Part shown: positions 1 through 6,943 of the stretch, piece by piece
How the letters are laid out: each line of letters starts with the position of its first letter
Numbering within the stretch: position 1 is the first letter of the stretch
NCBI GenBank assembly: GCA_009783365.1
Contig: WRHG01000069.1
Span: 1-8,970, forward strand
Direction of reading: 5' to 3'
DNA from: Clostridia bacterium
Lineage (GTDB): Bacteria > Bacillota_A > Clostridia > Christensenellales > Aristaeellaceae
DNA length: 8,970 bases
The notes under the pieces: generated by a model
The model's database searches: none
What the model saw: only the letters and a program-made list of their open reading frames with translations
Told to the model about the DNA's origin: nothing
Position numbers and translations under genes: made by a program

Positions 1-63
1 GCCTTTTCAAACACTTTGCCGGACAGGGCGGCGCGGGCGTGAGGCCCCGGTTCCCGGGCAATC
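1..63. other. Window edge, no gene recognised
   Basis: This short GC-rich edge lies beyond the importer terminator. It has a small bulged GC hairpin near 42-57 (built on CCGG repeats) but no convincing start codon with a ribosome binding site and no recognisable coding segment. It could be the edge of another gene, which cannot be judged from 63 bases. Confidence 0.4.
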
Positions 64-99
64 AAAAAGGGGCGGCCGGCGCTCCCGCCGGCCGCCCCC
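64..99 (-). terminator. Rho-independent terminator of the sugar importer operon
   Basis: A perfect 12-bp inverted repeat (69-80 with 87-98) encloses a 6-base loop. Read on the minus strand, the GC-only stem is followed at once by five T residues (64-68). It begins about 17 bases past the stop codon of the substrate-binding protein gene, so it should end the importer transcript. The stem and T-tract are seen directly; the function is the standard inference for this structure. Confidence 0.92.
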
Positions 100-115
100 T
101 CCCATTGCGGAAACC

Positions 116-1060
116 TTACTGCCCGCCGAACTGCTTGTAGATTTCCTCGGCATTCTCCGCGGTAACCTCCACCGTGTCCAGGATCACGGTCTTTTCAAGC
201 TCTTCGCCAAGCACCAGAAGCTTGTACGCGTTGTCGACGGCTTGCTCGCCCCCGGTGGGGTATACGTAGGTGGCGGAAATTCTGCCTTCCATGACGCTGC
301 GGATGCCGCCGTCCGGCGTGGGAAGCGCGTCGATGCCGATGAAGATCATCTCCGCCTCGCGGCCGGCGTTCTTGGCGGCGATGTACGCGCCCTCCGCCGC
401 GGGATCGTTGTGGCCGTACACCACGTCAATTTCCGGGTTGGCCTGCAGCATGGCCTCCATTACGGTGACCGCCTTGTCGCGCAGCCAGTCGCAGTTCTGC
501 GCCGCGATGATCTCGATCTTCGGGTTGGAGGCGATGCCCTCCATGAAGCCGTCATGGCGCTCCTTCTGGGGCGTCGCCCCTTCCAGGCCCTTGATCTCAA
601 CGACGTTGCCGCCCTCTTCGCCCAGGTATTTGGCCACGAACTCACCCGCGGCCCGGCCGATCACCACGTTGTCCGCGCCGATGAACTGGGTAAATGCGTC
701 GCCTTCCACCTTGCGGTCCAGCACGATAACGGGAATGCCCGCCTCATAGGCCTTTTTCACCACCGCCGTCAGCGGGGTGGCCTCGTTGGGGGAGATGATC
801 AGCAGGTCCACCTGCTGCTGGATGAAGTTTTCCACATCGGCAACCTGCTTGCTGTTGTCCTGCGCCGCGTCGGAGAACACCACCTCAAACTCGGGATATT
901 TTTCGGCGGCCGCCGCGATCTGCGCGTTCATGGCGACGCGCCAGGGCTCGCCCAGATTGCACTGGGACATGCCGATCAGGAACTGCCCTTCGGCCATGGC
1001 CGGGGCGGCAAGCGCGAGGATCATTACAAGCGCCAGCGCTAATGGGAATAGTTTCTTCAT
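116..1060 (-). CDS. CUT2-family sugar ABC transporter substrate-binding protein
   Basis: This is the extracytoplasmic receptor that captures a monosaccharide and delivers it to the permease and ATPase encoded just upstream. The 314-residue product has a signal peptide (MKKLF, hydrophobic core to about residue 19, probable cleavage APAMA|EG after residue 23) and a type I periplasmic-binding fold (Peripla_BP_4 type). Residues typical of sugar contacts in the family include W40 in NLGEPW, D115-R116 (VLDR), R168 in the GATPQKERHDGF segment, N218-D219 (HND) and D244 (GID). The pattern recalls galactofuranose (YtfQ) and ribose (RbsB) receptors, but the sugar cannot be assigned. I chose the ATG at 1060 because the signal peptide starts there, with an AAAGGA about 11 bases upstream; the longer reading frame to 1132 adds residues that do not fit a signal peptide. 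Oddly, there is no lipobox cysteine, although Firmicute receptors are usually lipoproteins. It is the last gene of the operon. Confidence 0.93.
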   Translation of the reverse strand: MKKLFPLALALVMILALAAPAMAEGQFLIGMSQCNLGEPWRVAMNAQIAAAAEKYPEFEVVFSDAAQDNSKQVADVENFIQQQVDLLIISPNEATPLTAVVKKAYEAGIPVIVLDRKVEGDAFTQFIGADNVVIGRAAGEFVAKYLGEEGGNVVEIKGLEGATPQKERHDGFMEGIASNPKIEIIAAQNCDWLRDKAVTVMEAMLQANPEIDVVYGHNDPAAEGAYIAAKNAGREAEMIFIGIDALPTPDGGIRSVMEGRISATYVYPTGGEQAVDNAYKLLVLGEELEKTVILDTVEVTAENAEEIYKQFGGQ

Positions 1061-1084
1061 GAAAGACCACATCCTTTGTTTATT

Positions 1085-1106
1085 TTTGCCGGCATAGCCG
1101 GGCAAA
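1085..1106 (-). other. Hairpin just upstream of the binding-protein ribosome binding site
   Basis: On the minus strand, TTTGCC-C-GGC pairs with GCCGGCAAA around a TAT loop, giving 9 bp with one bulged C. It ends about 10 bases before the AAAGGA ribosome binding site of the substrate-binding protein gene. No T-tract immediately follows the stem, so it is unlikely to terminate. It may shield the 5' end of a processed mRNA; that role is inference. Confidence 0.5.
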
Positions 1107-1128
1107 TTCAACACGCGCGGGGGGCGAT

Positions 1129-1162
1129 GCAAGGAGCGCCGCGGGAAAGCCCGGCTCCTTGC
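1129..1162 (-). other. Intercistronic hairpin after the permease gene
   Basis: GCAAGGAGC (minus strand, 1162-1154) pairs perfectly with GCTCCTTGC (1137-1129). An inner CGGG-CTTT-CCCG hairpin can form between the arms. It starts 3 bases after the permease stop codon and lacks a T-tract, so read-through is expected. Hairpins placed between permease and receptor genes commonly mark an mRNA processing or stability boundary that lets the receptor be made in excess; that role is inferred here. Confidence 0.55.
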
Positions 1163-1165
1163 CCC

Positions 1166-2182
1166 TTACGCCTTCCGCTCCCGCTGCAAAACCACGGCCA
1201 GTATGATGATGAAGCCTTTTACAATCATCTGGAAGTTGTTGTCGATGTTTTTAAGGCCCAGCATATTGTCCAGCACGCCCAGGGTCAGCGCGCCCACGAT
1301 GGTTCCGGCGATGGTGCCCTTGCCGCCCGCCAGGCTGGTTCCGCCGATGGCCACGGCGGCAATCACGTTCAGCTCGTATCCCAAGCCGTCGTTGGGGCTG
1401 CCCTGGTTAAGCTGCGCCGCGTGGATCAGCCCGGCGATGGAGGACAGAATGCCGGAGGCCGCGAAGATGGCCACCTTCACCGCGCTTACGTTGATGCCGG
1501 ACAGATGGGCGGCGGTTTCATTGCCGCCGATGCCGTATACATACCGCCCAAACCGCGTATACCTCAGCACCACAATGAAGACGGCGGCCAGCGTCAGGAA
1601 GCAGACGGCGGGAACGGGGACGACGCCCCACAGCCGGGCGGACAGAAACTCATAGGCGGGAGGCGCGAAACCCGGTTCGTTGCCGTACGCGATGGGAACG
1701 CCGATCCCTCCGGACCAGAACCGGGCCAGGCCCCGGGCGATGCTCATGGACGCCAGGGTGGTGATGAAGGGCTGAATGGACAGCTTGGTGCTGACCAATC
1801 CGTTGAACAGGCCAAAGGCGAAGCCCACAAGCAGCACGGTGGCGACGGCCGGCATAAACCCGAAGGATTTGTTCATCATCAAATCCGCCGCTGCCGTGGC
1901 GGTGAGGCCCAGGATGGCGCCCACGGACAGATCGATGCCGCCGATCAGGATCACCAGCGTCATGCCGATGGCCATGATGCCGTTTTCCGATACCGAGCGC
2001 ACCACGTTGGCGATGTTAACCGGGCTTAAAAACAGGTTTCGTCCGTTCCGCGTGCATATCAGCGACGCCACGATCACCACCGCCAGCAGCCCCAGGTAGC
2101 TTTGGGATTTCCGGATAAACCGCAGGACCTGCTTTCCCGCCGGGCGTCCGCCGGCGGCAGGAGCCGGATTGTTATTCGCCAA
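1166..2182 (-). CDS. CUT2-family sugar ABC transporter permease (RbsC-like)
   Basis: This is the membrane channel subunit of the importer, which should homodimerise and bind the tandem ATPase. The 338-residue product is a BPD_transp_2 family protein with a charged cytoplasmic N-terminus (about residues 1-28) and multiple hydrophobic segments. Family landmarks are GGIDLSVG (81-88), the cytoplasmic coupling-loop segment YGIGGNETAAHLSGI (216-230) and GGTSLAGGKG (280-289). The start is a TTG, chosen because GGAGG lies 7 bases upstream and no ATG occurs until the middle of the membrane domain (M70). It begins 51 bases after the ATPase stop codon and ends 105 bases before the receptor gene. Length and hydrophobicity are normal for RbsC relatives, and it appears intact. 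The operon encodes a single permease, as in ribose systems and unlike the two-permease galactofuranose system. Substrate unknown. Confidence 0.94.
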   Translation of the reverse strand: MANNNPAPAAGGRPAGKQVLRFIRKSQSYLGLLAVVIVASLICTRNGRNLFLSPVNIANVVRSVSENGIMAIGMTLVILIGGIDLSVGAILGLTATAAADLMMNKSFGFMPAVATVLLVGFAFGLFNGLVSTKLSIQPFITTLASMSIARGLARFWSGGIGVPIAYGNEPGFAPPAYEFLSARLWGVVPVPAVCFLTLAAVFIVVLRYTRFGRYVYGIGGNETAAHLSGINVSAVKVAIFAASGILSSIAGLIHAAQLNQGSPNDGLGYELNVIAAVAIGGTSLAGGKGTIAGTIVGALTLGVLDNMLGLKNIDNNFQMIVKGFIIILAVVLQRERKA

Positions 2183-2233
2183 TGTCTCGCCTCCGTTCTG
2201 ATACTGCCCGCCGGTTGCCGGCGCGGCGCGGCG

Positions 2234-3748
2234 TTACCTGCGCATGGTAGCCGCCGTCAGCAGCTTTTCCTGAGTGGCTTCCTCCCGTGGGAATTCGCCG
2301 GTGAGGCGGCCCTCGCAGAATGTCAGGATGCGGTCGCACAGACCCAGGATCTCGGGAAGCTCCGAAGAAATGACCACGATGCCCATTCCCTCCGCGGCCA
2401 GCCGGTGAATCAGCCGGTACACCTCGGATTTGGCCCCCACGTCGATCCCCCGGGTGGGTTCGTCCAGCAGCAGAACCCGGGGCTTTGTCAGCAGCCACTT
2501 CCCCAGGGCCACCTTCTGCTGGTTGCCGCCGCTTAAGCTGTTTACCAGGGTGGCGTAAGTGGGCGCCTTAATGCGCAGCGCGTCCATCTGCTCCTGCCAG
2601 CGGGCCTTTTCCAGGCTTCCGTTCATGAAATACATCCGGCTGAACTCGCGCAGCATCGGGAGGGACAGGTTTTCCCCGATGGACCTGCCAAGCACAAGCC
2701 CCTGGCCCTTCCGGTCCTCCGTCACAAGGGACACGCCCAGGCGGATCGCGTCCCGGGGCCGCCGGATCGTTGCCGCCTCGCCGCCCACGCGGATGCTGCC
2801 CGTGCAGTGCTTGGCGTGTACGCCGAATATGCACTCCATCAGCTCGGTCCTGCCCGAGCCCATCAATCCCGCGATCCCCAGCACCTCGCCTTGGCGCAGG
2901 GTCAGTGAAACGCTGTCCAGCCTGCGTTTGAAGCTGTTTCGGGGCGGGGTAAAACAGAGGTCTTCCACCGCCAGAAGCTCCCCGCCCGGGGCGGCCGCCT
3001 CCTTGTGGAAAAGTTCCTCAAGCTCCCGGCCCACCATCATGCGGATGATCTCTTCCCGGCCGGTTTCCGCGGTGGAAACCACGCCGATGCGCGCGCCGTC
3101 CCGCAGCACCATGACCCGGTCGGAGATCTCAAAGACCTCCTCAAGGCGGTGGGTGATGTAGATGACCGATACGCCGCTTTCCTTCAGCTTGCGCACCACG
3201 TTAAACAGCTTGTGGGACTCCGCCTCGCTGAGGGCCGATGTGGGCTCGTCCATGATCAGGATCTTGGCGCCGATGGACAGCGCCTTGGCGATCTCCACCA
3301 GCTGCTGTTCGCCCACCCGCAGGTCGCGGACCTGCTGCCTGGGGTTAACGTCCAGCTCCAGGGCGTCCAAATGGACCTTGGCGTCCTTCCGCATCCGGGG
3401 GTAGTGGACCAGGCCGGCCCTGTTCCGCGGCTCGCGGCCGAAGAAGATGTTTTCGGCCACGGTGAGGTTGGGGACAAGCTGTAGTTCCTGGTGGATCTTG
3501 GCCACGCCCAGGTTTCTGCCCTCGATGGGGGAACGGATGGAAACCTTTTTCCCGCCCATCCGGATCTCCCCTTCATAATGGGGAATGGCGCCGCTTAAAA
3601 TGTTCATCAGGGTGGACTTGCCCGCGCCGTTTTCGCCCATCAGCGCGAACACCTCCCCCGGGAACAGCTCCAAATCGACGCCGTGCAGCACGCGGACGCC
3701 GCCGAAGGATTTGGAAATATGGCTCATCCGCACGACGGATTCTTGCAT
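2234..3748 (-). CDS. CUT2-family sugar ABC transporter tandem ATP-binding protein (RbsA-like)
   Basis: This cytoplasmic ATPase powers the sugar importer. It carries two fused nucleotide-binding domains, as in RbsA, MglA and XylG, and its 504 residues match the usual length. Domain 1 has Walker A GENGAGKST (38-46), Q-loop Q87, a variant signature LRVGEQQ (143-149), Walker B ILIMDEP (163-169) and H-loop H200. Domain 2 has the degenerate Walker A GLMGSGRTE (294-302, arginine in place of lysine), signature LSGGNQQ (405-411), Walker B VLLLDEP (425-431), and serine (ISSE) where the H-loop histidine would be. This asymmetry is normal for the family and implies one main hydrolytic site. I prefer the ATG at 3748, which gives the family-typical MQESVVRMSHISKSFGG beginning; GAGGGAG is close upstream, with an unusually short 3-base spacing. 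An ATG at 3760 is the main alternative. It is the first gene of the operon. Confidence 0.94.
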   Translation of the reverse strand: MQESVVRMSHISKSFGGVRVLHGVDLELFPGEVFALMGENGAGKSTLMNILSGAIPHYEGEIRMGGKKVSIRSPIEGRNLGVAKIHQELQLVPNLTVAENIFFGREPRNRAGLVHYPRMRKDAKVHLDALELDVNPRQQVRDLRVGEQQLVEIAKALSIGAKILIMDEPTSALSEAESHKLFNVVRKLKESGVSVIYITHRLEEVFEISDRVMVLRDGARIGVVSTAETGREEIIRMMVGRELEELFHKEAAAPGGELLAVEDLCFTPPRNSFKRRLDSVSLTLRQGEVLGIAGLMGSGRTELMECIFGVHAKHCTGSIRVGGEAATIRRPRDAIRLGVSLVTEDRKGQGLVLGRSIGENLSLPMLREFSRMYFMNGSLEKARWQEQMDALRIKAPTYATLVNSLSGGNQQKVALGKWLLTKPRVLLLDEPTRGIDVGAKSEVYRLIHRLAAEGMGIVVISSELPEILGLCDRILTFCEGRLTGEFPREEATQEKLLTAATMRR

Positions 3749-3779
3749 GATCTCCCTCATTGCTCGGTGGAATACCGTC

Positions 3780-3813
3780 ATTATAAACAAAAAAGCGGGG
3801 GTTGTATTTACAA
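3780..3813 (-). promoter_or_regulatory. Probable promoter and operator-like dyad of the sugar importer operon
   Basis: A perfect TATAAT (minus strand, 3785-3780) lies about 31 bases before the ATPase ATG. The hexamer 17 bases upstream (AATACA, 3808-3803) is a poor -35 box, suggesting activator dependence or weak basal activity. A 12-bp dyad TTGTA-N2-TACAA (3802-3813) covers the -35 region and could be an operator. The -10 match is seen directly; promoter and operator roles are inferred. No regulator gene is nearby and no clear cre-type catabolite site was recognised. Confidence 0.55.
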
Positions 3814-3954
3814 ATATATGGACTTTTTTTCATTATTGCGCACTTTATCGCAACGGCCGGCGAAGCGGTTCTCCGGCCGCCCAATGCCCGCCATGCGGCT
3901 TCCGGGCCGTCTGCGTTTGCCGAATAACGGTTGAAAACCTGCGTAAATTGACGC

Positions 3955-3983
3955 TTGAAGCCAATGCGGCCTTGCGGTAGAAT
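3955..3983 (+). promoter_or_regulatory. Promoter of the MFS transporter gene
   Basis: TTGAAG (3955-3960) and TAGAAT (3978-3983) are separated by exactly 17 bases, giving 4/6 and 5/6 matches to the vegetative consensus. Transcription would start near 3990, leaving a leader of about 40 bases before the GTG start codon. No dyad clearly overlaps the hexamers. Confidence 0.6.
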
Positions 3984-4030
3984 AGAGGCAATTCGGATTT
4001 GGAGGGCGGACTTCAAGGACAGGACGGATT

Positions 4031-5182
4031 GTGTTGAACAAAAGGCTGGTTATCATCGGCGCCGTTTCGTTTTTATACTGGTTTTCCATGTTTGTCTACA
4101 TTCCCGTCGTGCCGGCGCTGGCGTCCGAATTCGGCGCCGGTTTGACGATGATCGGGCTGATCAGCGGCGCGTTTGGAGCAATGACGGTTTTGCTGTGCGG
4201 TCCAATCAGCGTGATGTCCGATCATATATCCAATCCCAAACGGTTTTTGCTGCTGGGCGCGGTTTCGGTCCTGCTGTCCGGGCTCATCCCCGCCGTTTTT
4301 CAAAGCCCGGTATCCTTATTCATGGCCCGCGCGCTGGGCGGCGCGGCCTCGGCTGTTTGGATCATCTATATCGTGGAGATCGCCCGCTGTTTCCCGGAAT
4401 CGGAGGTTTCCAGGGCATCGGGTTTCATGTTCGCGGTCAGCAACTGCGGCGCGATGCTGGGCAGCTTCCTGTCGGGATACTGCATGGCCGGCGGCGGCGG
4501 CAGAGCGCCGTTTATCGTTGCCGCGGCTGCGGGCGGTATCGCCGTCCTGCTATTGCTGATCTATCAAACGGCAAGCCGGGTCAAGGCGGAGGATGACGGG
4601 GCGGCTTCCGGGTTTCATATTGCCGATGTCTTGAAAGCGAAGCATTTGATCCCCTTTTCCATCCTGTTCTTCGCCGGCATGTACGTCTCCACAGCCACCA
4701 ACTCTTATTTCACGCCGCTATACGCGGAGCAGGCGCTGGGCGCGGCCAAACCGCAGCTGGGTCATTTGGCGACCGCCTTTGTGCTGGCCGGCATACTGGC
4801 GGGATTTGTCTGTCCGCGGGTTGAAAAGAAACTGGGCGCCAAGCGTTCTTTATGGATATCCTTCATCATGATGGCGGTGTTCGGTTTTGCCGTTTTTCTC
4901 ATTAAAAACATATGGCTTTTGATGCTGACGCAGGCCGTTATCGGTTACGGGGCGGGCTCGGTGGAGATCATCCTTGTGGCCGGCATCATCAAGAATACCG
5001 GTAAGCGATCGGCCGCCTCGGTACTGGGCGTATTCTATTCCCTGAGCGCGCTGGGAATGATTGCCGGGCCGTTCCTTACAGGAATCCTGTGGGCGGGGGG
5101 CGCGGGTTTTTTGACCATTTTTACCATCCTGGCCCTTATATCCGTCCTGGCGGCGGTTATTTCAGCAAGGTTAACGTTTTAA
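4031..5182 (+). CDS. Major facilitator superfamily (MFS) transporter
   Basis: This is a secondary transporter in the cytoplasmic membrane, probably a proton-driven exporter; the substrate is unknown. The 383-residue product has about 12 hydrophobic segments in two halves, with a hydrophilic central linker (roughly 181-207). A loop 2-3 motif A relative, G57-P-I-S-V-M-S-D64 followed by K70-R71, and a glycine-rich motif-C-like stretch (GAMLGSFLSGY, 139-149) in segment 5 support the family and slightly favour drug/proton-antiporter relatives. The start is a GTG with AGGA six bases upstream; a TTG in the next codon is a less likely alternative. It is transcribed alone from its own promoter, divergent from the sugar importer. 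The last 26 bases overlap the 3' end of the convergent ABC exporter gene. A sugar or metabolite exporter is equally possible. Confidence 0.9.
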   Translation: MLNKRLVIIGAVSFLYWFSMFVYIPVVPALASEFGAGLTMIGLISGAFGAMTVLLCGPISVMSDHISNPKRFLLLGAVSVLLSGLIPAVFQSPVSLFMARALGGAASAVWIIYIVEIARCFPESEVSRASGFMFAVSNCGAMLGSFLSGYCMAGGGGRAPFIVAAAAGGIAVLLLLIYQTASRVKAEDDGAASGFHIADVLKAKHLIPFSILFFAGMYVSTATNSYFTPLYAEQALGAAKPQLGHLATAFVLAGILAGFVCPRVEKKLGAKRSLWISFIMMAVFGFAVFLIKNIWLLMLTQAVIGYGAGSVEIILVAGIIKNTGKRSAASVLGVFYSLSALGMIAGPFLTGILWAGGAGFLTIFTILALISVLAAVISARLTF

Positions 5183-6830
5183 CGCCTTCGCCTCCGCCGC
5201 TTCCCAGTTCAAAAACGCGGTCAAAGCCCGTATAATCATGCAGCTTATGCGCGATCAGCAGCACGGTTCTTTCCTCCTTGAGCTCTCTGACGGTTTGGAG
5301 AAACAGGTCTTGATTCGTTTTGTCCAGGCTGCTTGTGGGCTCGTCGAAAAGCAGGATGCTGGAATTTTTCAAAAGCGCCCGCGCGATTGAAATGCGCTGT
5401 TTCTGGCCGCCGGAAAGGTTGCCGCCGTTTTCGGAGATCACGGTATGAAATCCGTTTTCCAAACCGTTGATCTCATCGAAGATGCGCGCCCTTTTACAGG
5501 CTTCGTATACCTCGTCCAACGCCGCGGACGGCTTTACGATTCGGATATTCCGCAAAACGGTGTCGTTCAGCAAAAACGGCTCCTGATGGACGACGCACAG
5601 ATGATCCCGGAGGCAGGTTTCGCTGAGGTCGTTGATGTCCGCGCCGCCGATGAATATTTCATTGTCATTGCATTCCAAAAGGCCGGACAGCAGGCCGAAC
5701 AGGGTTGTTTTACCGCTGCCGGACGCGCCCGTAAAAACGGCCGCGGACTTCTCGGGCACTTCAAAACAGATATCCTGCAGCAGGGCGCCGTTTCCGCCGT
5801 ATGAATACGACAGGTGGCGGACCGCGATGTCATAAGCGTCCAGCGTATCGCGCCGCCCGAAGGTTTCCATATGGGCGCCGTCCATCGCTTGCAGCAGGCG
5901 CTCCGCCTTCAGCTCGCCGCGGGCAAACCAGTCTTTGATTTGCGCGATGTAGCCGACCAGATCATACATAAAACCGCCGTAGTTGACGATCGTCAGCAGC
6001 GCGACGGCCGACAGGGCCTGCGTCGGAATCAGCGAGCCCGCCGAATACAGGATGAGAACCGCTTCGACGCTATGCTGGGTAAACGTTTTGCATCTGCTCA
6101 GCAGGGCGAGCTGCCGGTCCCTCCTGATTTGGGTTTCCGCGATTTTCTGGATGACGGCGCCGGTGTCGCCGGCGATTTGCTCCTTGATGCCGAGCCCTTT
6201 GATGTCTTTGATTCCCCTGAAATTCTCGTTCGCCTTGGTGCTCAGTTTTTCGCCCAGCGCTTTCAATGTTTCAACAGACCGGATATTGATGTTGATTTTC
6301 GCGGACTCAATCAGGTACATCATCAGGATACCCGCCGTAAAAATGGCCCCGCACCGGGCGTTGAGGAGATAGATCACCGCCAGAAAGCTGAAATTGGTCA
6401 GACAGTCCGCGGATATGCCCAGGATATTGGGCAAAAACGAGGACACCTCCCAAACGTCGTCGTTGATCCTTTCCAGATAATATCCGCTTGTCCGGCGCGT
6501 GATTTCTGCGTACTTTGTGCCGGCAAACCGGTCCACGACGTCTTTCCGGATATCAACCGCGATTAGGTTGGTGAGGACGGATACGATTTTTTCCCAAAAG
6601 TACACGAAGATTTGATGAAACAGAATAACGGGCATGATCACGGCGGAATATTGGAGAACCGCGGCGTAAGAGGCGTCGGCGATCCCCAGCAGCCGCCTGC
6701 TTACCAAGTAGGGCAGAAGCATGCCCAGGGAACTGGCCGTAAGCATCACGCACACCGCGGCCCGGATCGTCCGCTTCCGCCTCCGAAAGTATTTTTGAAA
6801 GTATTTTAAATGTTGATATTTCCCGGACAT
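5157..6830 (-). CDS. ABC half-exporter: fused membrane and ATP-binding domains
   Basis: This type I ABC exporter half-molecule should work as a dimer in the cytoplasmic membrane; the cargo is unknown. The 557-residue product has an N-terminal membrane domain with about six segments (near 21-42, 58-80, 133-155, 157-175, 252-270 and 272-292), then an ATPase domain from about 335. The latter has all canonical motifs: A-loop tyrosines near Y342/Y344, Walker A GASGSGKTT (368-376), Q416, signature LSGGQ (472-476), Walker B ILLFDEP (492-498; D496, E497) and H528. There is no N-terminal C39 peptidase domain, so it would not cleave leader peptides itself. The ATG has AAGGAG about 9 bases upstream. No partner half-transporter is adjacent, suggesting a homodimer. 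A promoter, a small ORF and possible SD-sequestering structure lie upstream. The 3' end overlaps the MFS gene, and no terminator is visible after the stop codon. Confidence 0.93.
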   Translation of the reverse strand: MSGKYQHLKYFQKYFRRRKRTIRAAVCVMLTASSLGMLLPYLVSRRLLGIADASYAAVLQYSAVIMPVILFHQIFVYFWEKIVSVLTNLIAVDIRKDVVDRFAGTKYAEITRRTSGYYLERINDDVWEVSSFLPNILGISADCLTNFSFLAVIYLLNARCGAIFTAGILMMYLIESAKININIRSVETLKALGEKLSTKANENFRGIKDIKGLGIKEQIAGDTGAVIQKIAETQIRRDRQLALLSRCKTFTQHSVEAVLILYSAGSLIPTQALSAVALLTIVNYGGFMYDLVGYIAQIKDWFARGELKAERLLQAMDGAHMETFGRRDTLDAYDIAVRHLSYSYGGNGALLQDICFEVPEKSAAVFTGASGSGKTTLFGLLSGLLECNDNEIFIGGADINDLSETCLRDHLCVVHQEPFLLNDTVLRNIRIVKPSAALDEVYEACKRARIFDEINGLENGFHTVISENGGNLSGGQKQRISIARALLKNSSILLFDEPTSSLDKTNQDLFLQTVRELKEERTVLLIAHKLHDYTGFDRVFELGSGGGEGVKTLTLLK

Positions 6831-6929
6831 ATCACTCTCTCCTTATCCAATCCCATATTGCGGATTGTCAGGAAAGCGGATATCGCGGCCGATGAATTTT
6901 TTTTTGGATAAAGGATTTCGCGTTGCCGG
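6831..6929 (-). promoter_or_regulatory. Putative structured leader of the ABC exporter with an anti-SD segment
   Basis: Between the small ORF stop and the exporter ATG, the minus-strand RNA contains TCCTTTATCC (6915-6906). This can pair over 9 bp, with one bulged T, to GGATAAGGA (6848-6840), which includes the exporter's ribosome binding site. A second short hairpin, CAATCC (6867-6862) with GGATTG (6853-6848), lies inside the loop and abuts the first helix. A run of nine A residues (6905-6897) follows the anti-SD arm. The pairings are seen directly; control of exporter translation by them is inference from short complementarity and could be chance. Confidence 0.35.
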
Positions 6930-6943
6930 CTATGCCTGCCGGC
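6925..6943 (-). other. Hairpin enclosing the small ORF stop codon
   Basis: GCCGGC (6938-6943) and GCCGGC (6925-6930) pair as a 6-bp GC-only stem with a 7-base loop. The TAG stop of the 34-codon ORF (6932-6930) spans the loop and stem border, so a ribosome terminating there would open the hairpin. No T-tract follows on the minus strand, so it is not a typical terminator. Confidence 0.4.

Larger units (their letters stand above)
3749..4030. other. Divergent intergenic region between the importer operon and the MFS gene
   Basis: These 282 bases contain the leftward importer promoter, the rightward MFS promoter and about 140 bases between them. That middle part is GC-rich near 3854-3940 and AT-rich near 3781-3850. 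It includes a perfect 7-bp inverted repeat, CGGCCGG (3854-3860) with CCGGCCG (3873-3879), around a 12-base loop. No T-tract follows the repeat on either strand. Reading frames crossing the region have no ribosome binding site or recognisable product. I see no small RNA signature or riboswitch. Confidence 0.5.

Noticed and set aside
242..1042. Long plus-strand open frame opposite the receptor gene (266 codons)
   Set aside because: It is a shadow of the GC-rich receptor gene on the other strand: His/Val/Arg-rich low-complexity translation, no ribosome binding site and no recognisable domain, while the minus-strand product is a clear family member.
1076..2029. Plus-strand open frame opposite the permease gene (317 codons)
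   Set aside because: Its translation is Gly/His/Asp/Gln-rich with no fold or motif, and it lies antisense to an intact permease. High GC content lengthens antisense frames.
3854..3879. 7-bp GC inverted repeat between the divergent promoters as a terminator or riboswitch element
   Set aside because: No T-tract follows on either strand and it lies outside both predicted transcripts, so it is noted only as part of the intergenic region.
3573..4016. Minus-strand frame of 147 codons crossing the divergent intergenic region
   Set aside because: It runs out of frame into the start of the ATPase gene, crosses both promoters and has no ribosome binding site; the encoded residues show no domain.
6890..6906. 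T9 run on the plus strand as a possible plus-strand terminator
   Set aside because: No adequate GC stem precedes it (only 3-bp pairings near 6878-6892), and no plus-strand gene is nearby to terminate. It is treated as an A9 tract in the exporter leader.
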